DNA of 64,000 bases from JAAYZQ01 sp034428935 (GTDB lineage Bacteria > Chloroflexota > Anaerolineae > JAAYZQ01): positions 25,558 through 89,557 of the forward strand of contig DAOUHB010000084.1 of the NCBI GenBank assembly GCA_034428935.1, in the 5' to 3' direction. Shown here one piece after another: positions 24,454 to 33,500 of the stretch (positions within the stretch are counted from its first letter, which is position 1; every line of letters starts with the position of its first letter). The translations under genes and the position numbers were made by a program. Under the pieces are notes generated by a model. The model was not told the DNA's origin. It ran no database searches and worked only from the letters and a program-made list of their open reading frames with translations.

Positions 24454-25857
24454 ATGGATTCAATAGAACTGCGGACTTTTGCACGAGAATTCATCGAAAG
24501 CACCCGCGATTACGTCTTTGTCCGGCCCGAGGACCGGCTTCTCATCCTGCGCCCCAACAAGATCCACCATCTGAACCGCACCGCCACCGACATGCTCACC
24601 GCCCTTTATTCCCAGGCGGCGCCCGACGTCGGCGCCGTCGTGCGCCAGACCGCCACCCGCTACTCGGTGCCCGAAGAGCAGGTAGCCGCCGACCTGGAAC
24701 GCCTCTTGCGGTCCCTCTCCCTGGTGTTGCAGGACCGGGAGGGCGCGGCGCCTGCCGTGCGGCGCACACCGTTCGGCAGCCACGCCCGCGAGCTTCCCGT
24801 CCTGTCCGAGATTGCCCTCACCTACCGCTGCCAGAACCGCTGCACCTTTTGCTACGCCTCGGCGCCCGAGCGCGGCAGGCAGGTGCCCGAGATGACCACC
24901 GCCGAGGTGCGTCGCATCCTCGACACCATCGTCGACGATGCCCGCGTGCCCACCGTTTCCTTTACCGGCGGCGAGCCCACCCTGCGCCCCGACCTGCCCG
25001 ACCTGATTGCCTATGCGAAGGGGCGCCGCCTGCGCACAAACCTCATCACCAACGGCCGCCGCTGCGCTGCCAATGGCTACGTCGAGCGCCTGGCCGGCGC
25101 CGGCCTGGACTCGGCCCAGGTCAGCCTGGAGGCCGCCGACCCGGAAGTACACGACGTTGTCGTCGGCCGGCCGGGCGCCTGGGACGCCACCGTCCGTGGC
25201 TTGCGCCGCTTGAAGGCCGCCGGCATCCACGTTCACACCAACACCACCATCAACCACCTCAACCGCGACCACCTCCTCTCCCTTGTCGACTGGCTGGGCG
25301 AGATGGGCCAGCCCTACCTGAGCATGAACATGGTCATCCGCACCGGCGACGCCGTGGGCAGCATGGAGATTGGGTATCAGGAGATCGGGGAGCTGGTGCT
25401 ATCGCTCAAGGAGCGGGCCAACGAGGCGGGCATGAAGTTCGTGTGGTACTCGCCGGTGCCCCTCTGTCTCTTTAACCCCGTGGCCCACGGCCTGGGCAGC
25501 CAGTCCTGCTCGGCCGCCGACGGACTGTTGAGCATTGCGCCCGACGGCAGCATCCTGCCCTGCTCCAGCTTTGGGCAGGGCGTGGGCAACCTGCTCCACG
25601 AGCCGTTCGAGGTCATCTGGAACCGCCGGGCAGCCCGATATTGGCGCAAAAAAGAGTTCTTGCCTCCCGGCTGCCGTGACTGCGACCTGGCCGACCTATG
25701 CTGCGGCGCCTGCCCCCTCTATTGGGACGAGCGGGGCGACCTGTCCGAAATCGCCGGACATCAGGCACCGGCCTCCGCCCTGGCCCACGCCCTTTGGCGG
25801 GCCAGGCGCCGCTGGCTCGGCCAGGTACGAGGGGTGGGACTCGATCGCCGGGCATGA
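24454..25857 (+). CDS. PqqD-radical SAM-SPASM peptide maturase
   Basis: 467 residues. Residues 15-95 resemble PqqD/RiPP recognition elements (DYVFVRPEDRLLILRPN, then a MLTALYSQAAPDVGAVV helix). The radical SAM triad is C126-x3-C130-x2-C133 in CQNRCTFC, with FTGGEPTL after it. The SPASM region carries CSAADGLLSIAPDGSILPC, then CRDCDLADLCCGACPLYW. This PqqE/mycofactocin-type layout usually modifies a ribosomal peptide or finishes a cofactor. No short precursor gene is visible within 160 bp upstream or in the operon. ATG 24454 fits the domain start; AGGAG is 19 nt away, and GTG 24421 is also in frame. Two lipoproteins and a kinase follow. Confidence 0.83.
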   Translation: MDSIELRTFAREFIESTRDYVFVRPEDRLLILRPNKIHHLNRTATDMLTALYSQAAPDVGAVVRQTATRYSVPEEQVAADLERLLRSLSLVLQDREGAAPAVRRTPFGSHARELPVLSEIALTYRCQNRCTFCYASAPERGRQVPEMTTAEVRRILDTIVDDARVPTVSFTGGEPTLRPDLPDLIAYAKGRRLRTNLITNGRRCAANGYVERLAGAGLDSAQVSLEAADPEVHDVVVGRPGAWDATVRGLRRLKAAGIHVHTNTTINHLNRDHLLSLVDWLGEMGQPYLSMNMVIRTGDAVGSMEIGYQEIGELVLSLKERANEAGMKFVWYSPVPLCLFNPVAHGLGSQSCSAADGLLSIAPDGSILPCSSFGQGVGNLLHEPFEVIWNRRAARYWRKKEFLPPGCRDCDLADLCCGACPLYWDERGDLSEIAGHQAPASALAHALWRARRRWLGQVRGVGLDRRA

Positions 25858-25949
25858 ATGCGTTCCCGTGTTTTCTGGAACACGACGACATGAAGGGCTC
25901 GAGGCCATGGCCGAAGGCAGGACCATCATGGGCTCAACGAGGCTATAGC

Positions 25950-26960
25950 ATGCAGAACCGGTTCGCGGCGTCAAGTCCGCTCTCTTGGGCCAGGACTGCC
26001 ATTCCCGCATTCCTGGTTCTGTTCCTCGTAGCCTGCCGTGGGGCCTCCTGGGGATCGATGACATCCCTCCACGTCGGCACCACCACGAACGAGGTGAATT
26101 TGCTCATCCTCATCGCCCAGGACAGGGGTTACTTTGCCAGCAACGGTCTCGACGTGACCCGCACGACCTATCCCTCGGGCGTGGCCGGCCTCGCCGGGCT
26201 CCTGGATCACGAAGTGGAGCTGGTTACCGGGTCCGAGTTTGCCTTTGTCGACCATGTTCTGCAGGACGCGGGCGTCTGCGCCCTCGCCGTCATCGACCGG
26301 TCGGCCATCGAATACCTCGTGTGCCGCGGCGACCGGGGCATCGAGAGCGTCGCCGACCTCAAAGGCAAGACCGTCGGCGTGCCCCTGGGTTCCCGTCCCG
26401 AATTTGCCCTGCACCGCTTTCTCTACCTGGAGGGCATCGACGTCGCGGACGTGCGCCTGGTCGACGTGCCCGTGGACCGGTCGGCGGAGGCCCTGACAAG
26501 CGGCGAGGTGGATGCCATTGCCGCCTGGCAGCCTTATACCACCCAGGCGAGTGAGTGGCTGGGAGGCCAGGTGGTCTCCTGGTCAGTGCAGGAAGACCAG
26601 CCATCGTATACCTTGCTTATGTCGAGGTCAGGTTGGGCTGCCGACAATCGGGACGTGAGCGTTCGCTTCCTCACGTCGCTGCTGCGTGCGGAAGAGTACG
26701 TCGCAGCCAACCCGGAGGATGCTATTGCCTTCATGCACGACATGTGGGATTACGACGAGGCCTATGTGGAGAGCATCTGGCCGGAGCACAGCTTCTCGGT
26801 TCTCCTGGACCAGGCCCTCGTCGTCGCCATGGAGGACCAGGCACGGTGGATCATGAGCCACGACCAGGCCGGCAAAGGACAAATGCCCGATTTCCTGGAC
26901 AGCATCTGCGCTGAGGGCCTGGAAGCGGTCAAGCCGGAGGCCGTGAAGCTTATCCGCTGA
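25950..26960 (+). CDS. Orphan NMT1-like substrate-binding lipoprotein
   Basis: 336 residues from ATG 25950, 7 nt after GAGG. A signal peptide ends in lipobox LVAC. The binding-protein fold begins SLHVGTTTNEVNLLILIAQDRGYF, followed by DLKGKTVGVPLGSRPEF and GEVDAIAAWQPY. No ABC ATPase or permease accompanies it, and a membrane histidine kinase begins 9 bp after its stop. It therefore probably presents a ligand to the kinase (inference) and need not feed a transporter. Ligand unknown. Confidence 0.8.
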   Translation: MQNRFAASSPLSWARTAIPAFLVLFLVACRGASWGSMTSLHVGTTTNEVNLLILIAQDRGYFASNGLDVTRTTYPSGVAGLAGLLDHEVELVTGSEFAFVDHVLQDAGVCALAVIDRSAIEYLVCRGDRGIESVADLKGKTVGVPLGSRPEFALHRFLYLEGIDVADVRLVDVPVDRSAEALTSGEVDAIAAWQPYTTQASEWLGGQVVSWSVQEDQPSYTLLMSRSGWAADNRDVSVRFLTSLLRAEEYVAANPEDAIAFMHDMWDYDEAYVESIWPEHSFSVLLDQALVVAMEDQARWIMSHDQAGKGQMPDFLDSICAEGLEAVKPEAVKLIR

Positions 26961-26969
26961 GAGAGAGCC

Positions 26970-28769
26970 TTGAGAATACGGACGCAATTCATCATTACCA
27001 TGCTCCTGTTCGGTGGTATCCTGGCCGCCATCTCGGCTTCGGCGATCATCACCAACCGGCAGGTGGACAATGCCATAGAACAGGAAGCCATCGCCGATAC
27101 CATTGTCATGGGCGCCAGCGAGCTGAGCTACCTGGCCAGTGATTATGTCATCTATCGCGAGGCTCAACAACTGGACCGGTGGGAGGCCCGCTTTGCGGCG
27201 TTTGCCCACGACGTATCCAGGCTTCAGGCAAACGACCCGGAGCAAGAAGCCCTCGTCCGCAACCTTCAGGTCAACGCCGAACGGCTCCGATCGGTCTTTG
27301 ACAGCGTGGCGGCCGCCGTGGCCAGCAGGTCCCAGGGTCCGGGCGAAACCCTGGACCCGGTTCTCCTCCAGGTATCGTGGAGTCGCGTGGCGGTCCAGAC
27401 CCAGGGCCTCGTCCTTGACGCTTCCCGGCTCTCGCAGCTCTGGGACAACCAGGTACACCACTTGCAGTCCAGGAACGTCATCCTTGTAACCACCCTCATC
27501 GGCGTGCTGGCCGTCTACTTTGTGGCCAACTACTTCTTGATCCAGCGGCGCATGCTCGGCTCCCTCGCCAGGTTACAGGCAGGCACCGCCGTCATCGGCT
27601 CCGGCGACCTGGATTTCCGGATCGAAGTCAAGGAGAACGACGAAGTTGGAGATCTGTCACGCGCCTTTAACAAGATGGCCGATGATTTGAGGGCGGCCGC
27701 CGCCGAGATCATGGATGAGCGGCGGCAATATCAAGAGCGGTTCGAAGCAGCGCCCGATGCCTATGTCGTCACCGATGAGGCGGGGATCATCAAGGCGGCG
27801 AACCGCGCCATGGGCAAGCTCGTCCAGGTGAGTGCGGCCGAACTCGTGGGGCGGAACCTCGCGGATTTCCTCGTAGCCGCCGATGTCCCCGCATTTCGCG
27901 AGCACGTGGCTCGCCTTCATGCGGGTCAAGTGGAGAGCCCGTGGCGATGGGAGACGCGCCTGCAGCCGGACGGCAGCGAAGCCATCGTCGATGCCGCCGT
28001 GGCTGCGACCGCGGCCTACACGGTCACAGGTGAGTTCGAGGTCCTGCGCTGGCTGCTGCGCGACGTTACGCGAGAGAAGCAGATGCACGCCGCCCTGGTC
28101 CACGCCGGCAAGCTGTCCATCGCCGGGCGACTGGCCGCCTCCCTGGCGCACGAGATAAACAACCCCCTCAGCGCCGCCCTTGGTTGCGCCGATCTGGCCA
28201 TCGAGTCGTTCAATGCCGGCGAGGATCCGAGCCCCCACCTCCGGGTCCTGTGCGACGCCCTGGGCCGCACGTCGCGCGTCGTAACCCAGCTCCGGGAGCT
28301 TCACGGCGAGCAACGGTCGGAGAAAAAGCTCCCGGCCAACCTGAACGAGCTGGTGGAAAAGGTGTTGCTCCTGGCGCGCAAGAAGGCCGACTCTGCCGGC
28401 GTCAAGATCTCCTGGGAACCGGTGGCCGACCTACCCCAGCCGGCGATCATGCTGGACAGCATGCAGCAGGTGTTCCTGAACCTCACGCTCAACGCCATCG
28501 AGGCCATGGATGGCCATGGCCGTCTCGACGTGCGCCTCCGGCACACCCACCATCCCGAGCGCGTCGGCGTGGCCTTTGCCGACGACGGTCCCGGCATTCC
28601 TCCCGAGGTGCTCAAGGTCCTATTCGAGCCGTTCAACACGACCAAGGCTCGCGGGTCGGGCCTGGGTCTCTTTTTCTGCCAGAACATTGTCCAGCAGCAC
28701 GGCGGTTCCATCGAGGTCGAGACCCTGGCGGGCAAGGGCACCACCTTTACCGTCTGGCTGCCGCTGTGA
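26970..28769 (+). CDS. Membrane sensor histidine kinase (HAMP-PAS-HisKA-HATPase)
   Basis: 599 residues. TTG 26970 is taken because it gives the basic MRIRTQ before TM1; ATG 27000 would cut into the membrane segment. TM1 is about 7-27 and TM2 about 170-190, with an extracytoplasmic helical sensor between. HAMP, PAS (ERFEAAPDAYVVTDEAGII), HisKA with H394 in LAHEINNPLS, and HATPase motifs (NLTLNAIEAM, DDGPGIPP, GSGLGLFF) follow. It should autophosphorylate at H394. No response regulator is in this operon. Placement after the binding lipoprotein suggests a binding-protein-coupled sensor. Confidence 0.9.
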   Translation: MRIRTQFIITMLLFGGILAAISASAIITNRQVDNAIEQEAIADTIVMGASELSYLASDYVIYREAQQLDRWEARFAAFAHDVSRLQANDPEQEALVRNLQVNAERLRSVFDSVAAAVASRSQGPGETLDPVLLQVSWSRVAVQTQGLVLDASRLSQLWDNQVHHLQSRNVILVTTLIGVLAVYFVANYFLIQRRMLGSLARLQAGTAVIGSGDLDFRIEVKENDEVGDLSRAFNKMADDLRAAAAEIMDERRQYQERFEAAPDAYVVTDEAGIIKAANRAMGKLVQVSAAELVGRNLADFLVAADVPAFREHVARLHAGQVESPWRWETRLQPDGSEAIVDAAVAATAAYTVTGEFEVLRWLLRDVTREKQMHAALVHAGKLSIAGRLAASLAHEINNPLSAALGCADLAIESFNAGEDPSPHLRVLCDALGRTSRVVTQLRELHGEQRSEKKLPANLNELVEKVLLLARKKADSAGVKISWEPVADLPQPAIMLDSMQQVFLNLTLNAIEAMDGHGRLDVRLRHTHHPERVGVAFADDGPGIPPEVLKVLFEPFNTTKARGSGLGLFFCQNIVQQHGGSIEVETLAGKGTTFTVWLPL

Positions 28770-28793
28770 ACCGGATCGGGAAGCAGGAGTGCA

Positions 28794-29318
28794 ATGACGC
28801 ACGCGGCTGAAACAATACGCTGGTCCACCTTCCTCGTGTTCGTCGTGATCGTACTGGCCCTGGCGTCGTGCGGCTCCGGGCCGGTGGGCCACGCCGAGGC
28901 GCGCTGGCAGTCCGCCGGCGTGGAGGCCTATCGCCTGCACCTGCGTGAATTCCAGAGCGTGTGGTGCGTCTACGACGTCGACCTGGAGGTGCAGGCCGAT
29001 CGCGTATTGAGCGCCACGGTCACGGCGCGCCCCGGTCCGGCCGGAGGCTGCCTGCAGTATACCCAGGGCGTCGTCGACAGCCCCGTTCCCCTGCCCGCGG
29101 AAGAGGCGCCCGCCCATTGGACCGTGTCCGGGATGTTCGAGATCGCCCACGAGTGGCAGGAGCAGGCCGGACAGAAGGGCCTGCGGATCGAGCTGGAGTT
29201 CGATCCCCAATTGGGTTATCCGCAGCGTATCTACCGCGACGACGAAGCAGTCGTGGACGAGGACTGGGGCCTGTCTATCACCGCCCTGGAGGTCCTGCCC
29301 CGAGGAGAAGCAGAATGA
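28794..29318 (+). CDS. Lipoprotein, DUF6174-like
   Basis: 174 residues behind AGGAG. The hydrophobic leader ends in lipobox LASC near residue 26. The mature part has the pattern RWQSAGVEAYRLHLREFQ, a Cys pair (VWCVYDV; GGCLQY), and FEIAHEW with FDPQLGYPQRIYRDD near the end, as in small DUF6174-type lipoproteins. That family has no assigned function. It lies 24 bp after the kinase and overlaps the next gene by 4 nt (ATGA). Confidence 0.68.
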   Translation: MTHAAETIRWSTFLVFVVIVLALASCGSGPVGHAEARWQSAGVEAYRLHLREFQSVWCVYDVDLEVQADRVLSATVTARPGPAGGCLQYTQGVVDSPVPLPAEEAPAHWTVSGMFEIAHEWQEQAGQKGLRIELEFDPQLGYPQRIYRDDEAVVDEDWGLSITALEVLPRGEAE

Positions 29319-30490
29319 AAGGCGACCAAACCCTTCGCTACCTGGAGACCCAAGGGGAGGCCATCGACGCCCTCGTCCGCGAGCTGGACGAGGTGCAGGT
29401 GGCCTTCAACGCCCAGTTCGATGACTTCAAGGCACGCCACGACGCCCGCCTGGACGAGCTGACCGAGCAGGTATTCGCCGCGCTGCGCGCCGGCAGCCTT
29501 GACCCCGGGCTGCGGGCAGCCATCGAGGCGCTCCTGCCCGCCGAGCGCGCCCGCCTGGAAGAACGGCGCCAAAAGGTGCGCGACACCTACCTGCCCCAGC
29601 GCCGGCAGGCCTCCGACGAGATCCTGCAGCAAGCCCAGGCCGAGATATCCGCGCTGCGCAATCTCAACCCCCGCCTCGACCGGGAAGAAGAGGAGCTAAA
29701 GGCTGAAAAGGCGACCCTCGAGGCCCGCCTGGCGGCCCTCAACGACGAGATTCGCACCAAGTCGCGGGGCCTGGGCGTGATGACGAATTTTGTCTCCATC
29801 ACGCGTGCCGACCGCGAGCGGCAGCGCACCATCGGCAAGCTGGAGGCCCTGGCGGGCTCGCTGCTGAAGGTGCGCAAGGAGTGGGACGAGGAGCGCCGGA
29901 CCGTGGAGGAGCACCAGGCCGAGCTGCAGGACCGGTGGCAATTGGAGAGCATCGCCGTGGCCCGCCTCCAGGCCGAGCTGGACCAGCTCGACGACGACCA
30001 AGCCAGGGAGGATCTGGCCCTGCGCCGCGCCATTCGGCAGGTCCTCGACGACCTCAAGGAGCCGGTCCCCGCCCCGGACCCGGCGCTGGCCGCCGCCCTG
30101 GAAGATATGACCGTCCTCAACGTGCAGACCGACGCCTACCACCAGGGACTGGCCTCCGTGGGCGGCCTGATTGGGCTGCTGGGGGGTATCAAGAGCGGGC
30201 TGGAGGCCATCGCCCGCAGCATTGAGGGGCTGGTGCGCGAGCAAGAGATGCACAGCGCCTACCTCAAGCCCCTGGACTTTCAGCTCTCGGCCCGCGTCGA
30301 GGCCTTTCACAAGCAGTGGGCCACCCTGAAAGGCCAGTTCTCCGACGAAGCCGCCATCGGCGCGCATCCGGCCGCCTTTAGCGCTGCCGTCCGCCCCCTG
30401 CTGGAAGAACCCCTTTCCCAGGCCAGCATCGAAGCCATGTTCGGCGACCTGGGCAAGATGATCGAGCGCGCCAGCGCTACCTGGCGGTAG
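29315..30490 (+). CDS. Coiled-coil protein of unknown function
   Basis: 391 residues from ATG 29315 behind CGAGGAG. Almost wholly charged helix: long heptad-rich segments (residues 60-130 and 165-245), a GVMTNFVSITRADRERQRT break, a glycine-rich SVGGLIGLLGGIKSG hinge near 290, then more helix. No signal peptide or catalytic motif. It is translationally coupled to the lipoprotein and ends the radical SAM/kinase operon. A scaffold role is conceivable but unsupported. Confidence 0.72.
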   Translation: MKGDQTLRYLETQGEAIDALVRELDEVQVAFNAQFDDFKARHDARLDELTEQVFAALRAGSLDPGLRAAIEALLPAERARLEERRQKVRDTYLPQRRQASDEILQQAQAEISALRNLNPRLDREEEELKAEKATLEARLAALNDEIRTKSRGLGVMTNFVSITRADRERQRTIGKLEALAGSLLKVRKEWDEERRTVEEHQAELQDRWQLESIAVARLQAELDQLDDDQAREDLALRRAIRQVLDDLKEPVPAPDPALAAALEDMTVLNVQTDAYHQGLASVGGLIGLLGGIKSGLEAIARSIEGLVREQEMHSAYLKPLDFQLSARVEAFHKQWATLKGQFSDEAAIGAHPAAFSAAVRPLLEEPLSQASIEAMFGDLGKMIERASATWR

Positions 30491-30568
30491 CCAGGGCGTT
30501 CAGGGCACACGCTCCCCTGCCCGGCGAGGATCCGACGAGCCTCGCCACGGCTGCCTGGTCTCCGGCCG

Positions 30569-33500
30569 CTATTCCACCGTCACCCGGTCGCTGGCGCTGC
30601 GTCCGAACACCTCGGGCGAATACATCTCCTCGGCCCTTGCCGGCGGCACCACGAACGTCCCCGGCGTCGTGGCCCGGGCCACGTACGAATAGTCGTAGAC
30701 GCCTTCCCACAGCAGTGGCGCAAAGGCTTCGGCGCGCTCGTCGCGCATGTTCTGGTGCTCGTACCAGGGACCCCACCACCACCAGCCGTAGCGATAGCCC
30801 GCGGCGTTCGGGTCCTGCGGCACCGACCCCGAGACGGCCAGCGACGGATTGACGATCTCGAGCCCGGCGGGCAACGGGTCCATCAGCGCCACGTGGTAGC
30901 GCCGGTTGCCGGCCACCATCGACAGCCGCACGCGCACCCGCGCCCCGGCCTTGATGGTCCAGGTCCCGTCCTCGCCCCGCGTCACGTCCTCCGGGTCGTC
31001 GACGCCTTCGTAGCTGCGCTGCACCACGAACCCCATGTCCAGCGGCTCCAGGGCCAGGTCGGTGGGCGCGTAGCGCAGCCCCAGGCGGTAATACAGCCGC
31101 CCCGGGCCCTCCTTGCCCAGGATCAGATCCCTCGTCGTCCCGCCCCCGTCAGAGTCCGCCAGGTAGGCCATGGGGATGGCGGTCTCGTGCCGCTCCGTGG
31201 TGCGTCCCTGGTAGGCGTGCTCGCCCACGTAGGTGTCGCCCAGCCACAGGCGCGCCACAAAGTCGGGCGTCTGCGCTTCGAACGTCTTGAAGTAGCGGTC
31301 CAGCGCCAGCAGGACAAACACGTTCTCCTGGGTGTTGTTCCAGCGCCCGGCGGTGCGATGGGCCAGCAGCCCGTTGACCACTTTCGGAATCAGGTCGCTC
31401 CGCGGATCGTTGGCGATCATGGCCTCCAGCACGATGGCGTCGGTACGCCGGTCGGAGCGGAGCAGCAGGTAGGCCTGGTCGCTGTACGCCGTGGTAAAGT
31501 TGGCCGCCCCGGCCGTCTCCACGGCCCGGTTGGCGAGGTGCCGCTGGATGGCCTCCACGTCGCCGGCAGAGCCGGGGTCGTCGGCCAGGACCTGCCACAG
31601 CCAGGCCACAGCCTCCAGCGACAGCGATTCCAGGCCGGCGTCGGCCAGGAGCTGCCGGGCCCTGGCCGCGTCTCCATCGCCCATCAGGTCCCGGACGTAG
31701 AGAGCGTACGCGCTCAGGGTCTGGCGCGTGTCCTTGTCGTACCATGCCGGATAGTGGCCCTCGATATCCCGTAGGTAGTCGAGGAGCCGCGCCCGCATCT
31801 CGGGCGGCACGAGGAAATCCATCTCCTCTGCCCGCTGCAGGGCGTGGGCCACGTGGATGCTGTTAAAGGGGATCGATTCGCGGCCGCGGCTCCAATAGGG
31901 GAACCCGCCATCGTCGTTCTGCACGGCCTGGAGCGCCGCGATGTCGCGCTCTACGGCGGCCTCCATCTCGGCCGGCGAGGGCAGCCCCCCGGCGGAAAAG
32001 GCTTCGAGGACGTCCCGCAGGGCAGCCACGGCCAGGATGCGCGACGCCAGTTGCTCCGTGCACTCGAAGCGGTACGACACCAGGTAGAGAACGGCGTCGG
32101 TCAGCGCTTGCAGCGCCGTCGACGACGTGCTGATCTCCAGGCCGCCGAACTGGGTGTAAACGCCGTCTCCGATGGCGGCCACCGGCTGGGCCACGGCCCC
32201 CTCGTCCACCACGCCATAGGTGGCAAAGGCCTCCGTCGTGGCCGGAGTATAGACCGGCAGCTCTACCGTGGCGGCGTCGGCAAAGGCGCCCGACACCGCC
32301 GCGACCTGGAACCGGGCCGTGCCCGCGGTTTCCGTCGTCGCCGGGAACCGGACCTCCACGCGGTCCCGGGCCGGGACCGTCAGGCGCCGGCCTGCGTCGC
32401 CGGTCAGCACCAGGTTGCTTGCCCGCAGCGCCACGTCGACGGTCAGGGGCTCGTCGGTCTGGTTCTGCAGCACCACCGGCAGCTCGAATTGGTCGCCAAA
32501 GTTGAGAAAGCGCGGCGCCGAGGGCCGGACCATCAACGGCAGCCTCGCCACCAGGTTGGCCTCGGCCGAGCCGAACTCATTGCCGCCGGCCACGGCCACG
32601 ACCATCACCCGGTAGCGGGTCAGGTTGTCGGGCAGCGCCACCGTCACCTGGGCCTGGCCGCCGGCGTCGGTGCGCACCTCCGGGGCAAACGTCGCCAGGG
32701 CGTTGAAATCCGTGCGCAGGTGGATCGGCTCCGCTTCCTGGGCCTGGTCGTAACCCTCCATGGGCGGTGCCGCCGCCGGCACCGGTGCGGCGGTGGACAT
32801 GAGTTCCCTCGCCGCCTCCTCCTCGACCGCGACGGTCTCGCCCACCTCCTGGCCGTCCCCTACCTCCAGCGCCTGCGGGCTGGCCAGCACGATGCTGGCC
32901 CGGCCGTAGCGGCTCTCGACCCAGGCGGCCCGGGCCTGGTAAAAGACCTCCAGCGGGTCGGCCAACTGGTAGTTGGACAGGGCCAGGACGGCCTCGTCTA
33001 CCACGACCACGGCCAGCTCCGCGCCGGCCACCGGCTGCCCGCCGGCATCGGCCAGGACGACGTCGATCGTGGTCTCACCGCCCGGCTCCAGCTCCTTCTC
33101 GCGCGGCGTCGCCGCCAGCGACAGGGTCCGCTTCAGCGGCGGCACGCTCAGCCTGAGCTGGCCCGAGGCATAGGCCGGCCTCAGCGGCATCCCGGCGGCC
33201 TGCTCGTCATCACCCCGCGGCGCGGCGCCCACCACGTCGACCTGCACCTCCAGGTTGGGGATGTGCTCCTCCTCGATGGGCACCCGCAAGGTAGCGGTTC
33301 CCTCGTCGATGCGAAACTGCTCGGTATACAGGAACCCGCTGCGGCTGACGGTCAGCAGCCCCTCGGCCGGGCTGAACGGCGCCTGCACCAGGATCTCGGC
33401 CACGTCGCCCGGCTGGTAGCTCTCCCGGTCGGGGATGAGGGTCACGGTCTCCTGCTCGACCTTGCGCGACGGTGGGCGCTGGCCGCCGCTCACCCAGCGG

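Noticed and set aside
26970..30490. Missing response regulator within the kinase operon hidden in another frame
   Set aside because: No receiver motif (acidic pair, phospho-Asp, Lys) is seen in any frame of this stretch.
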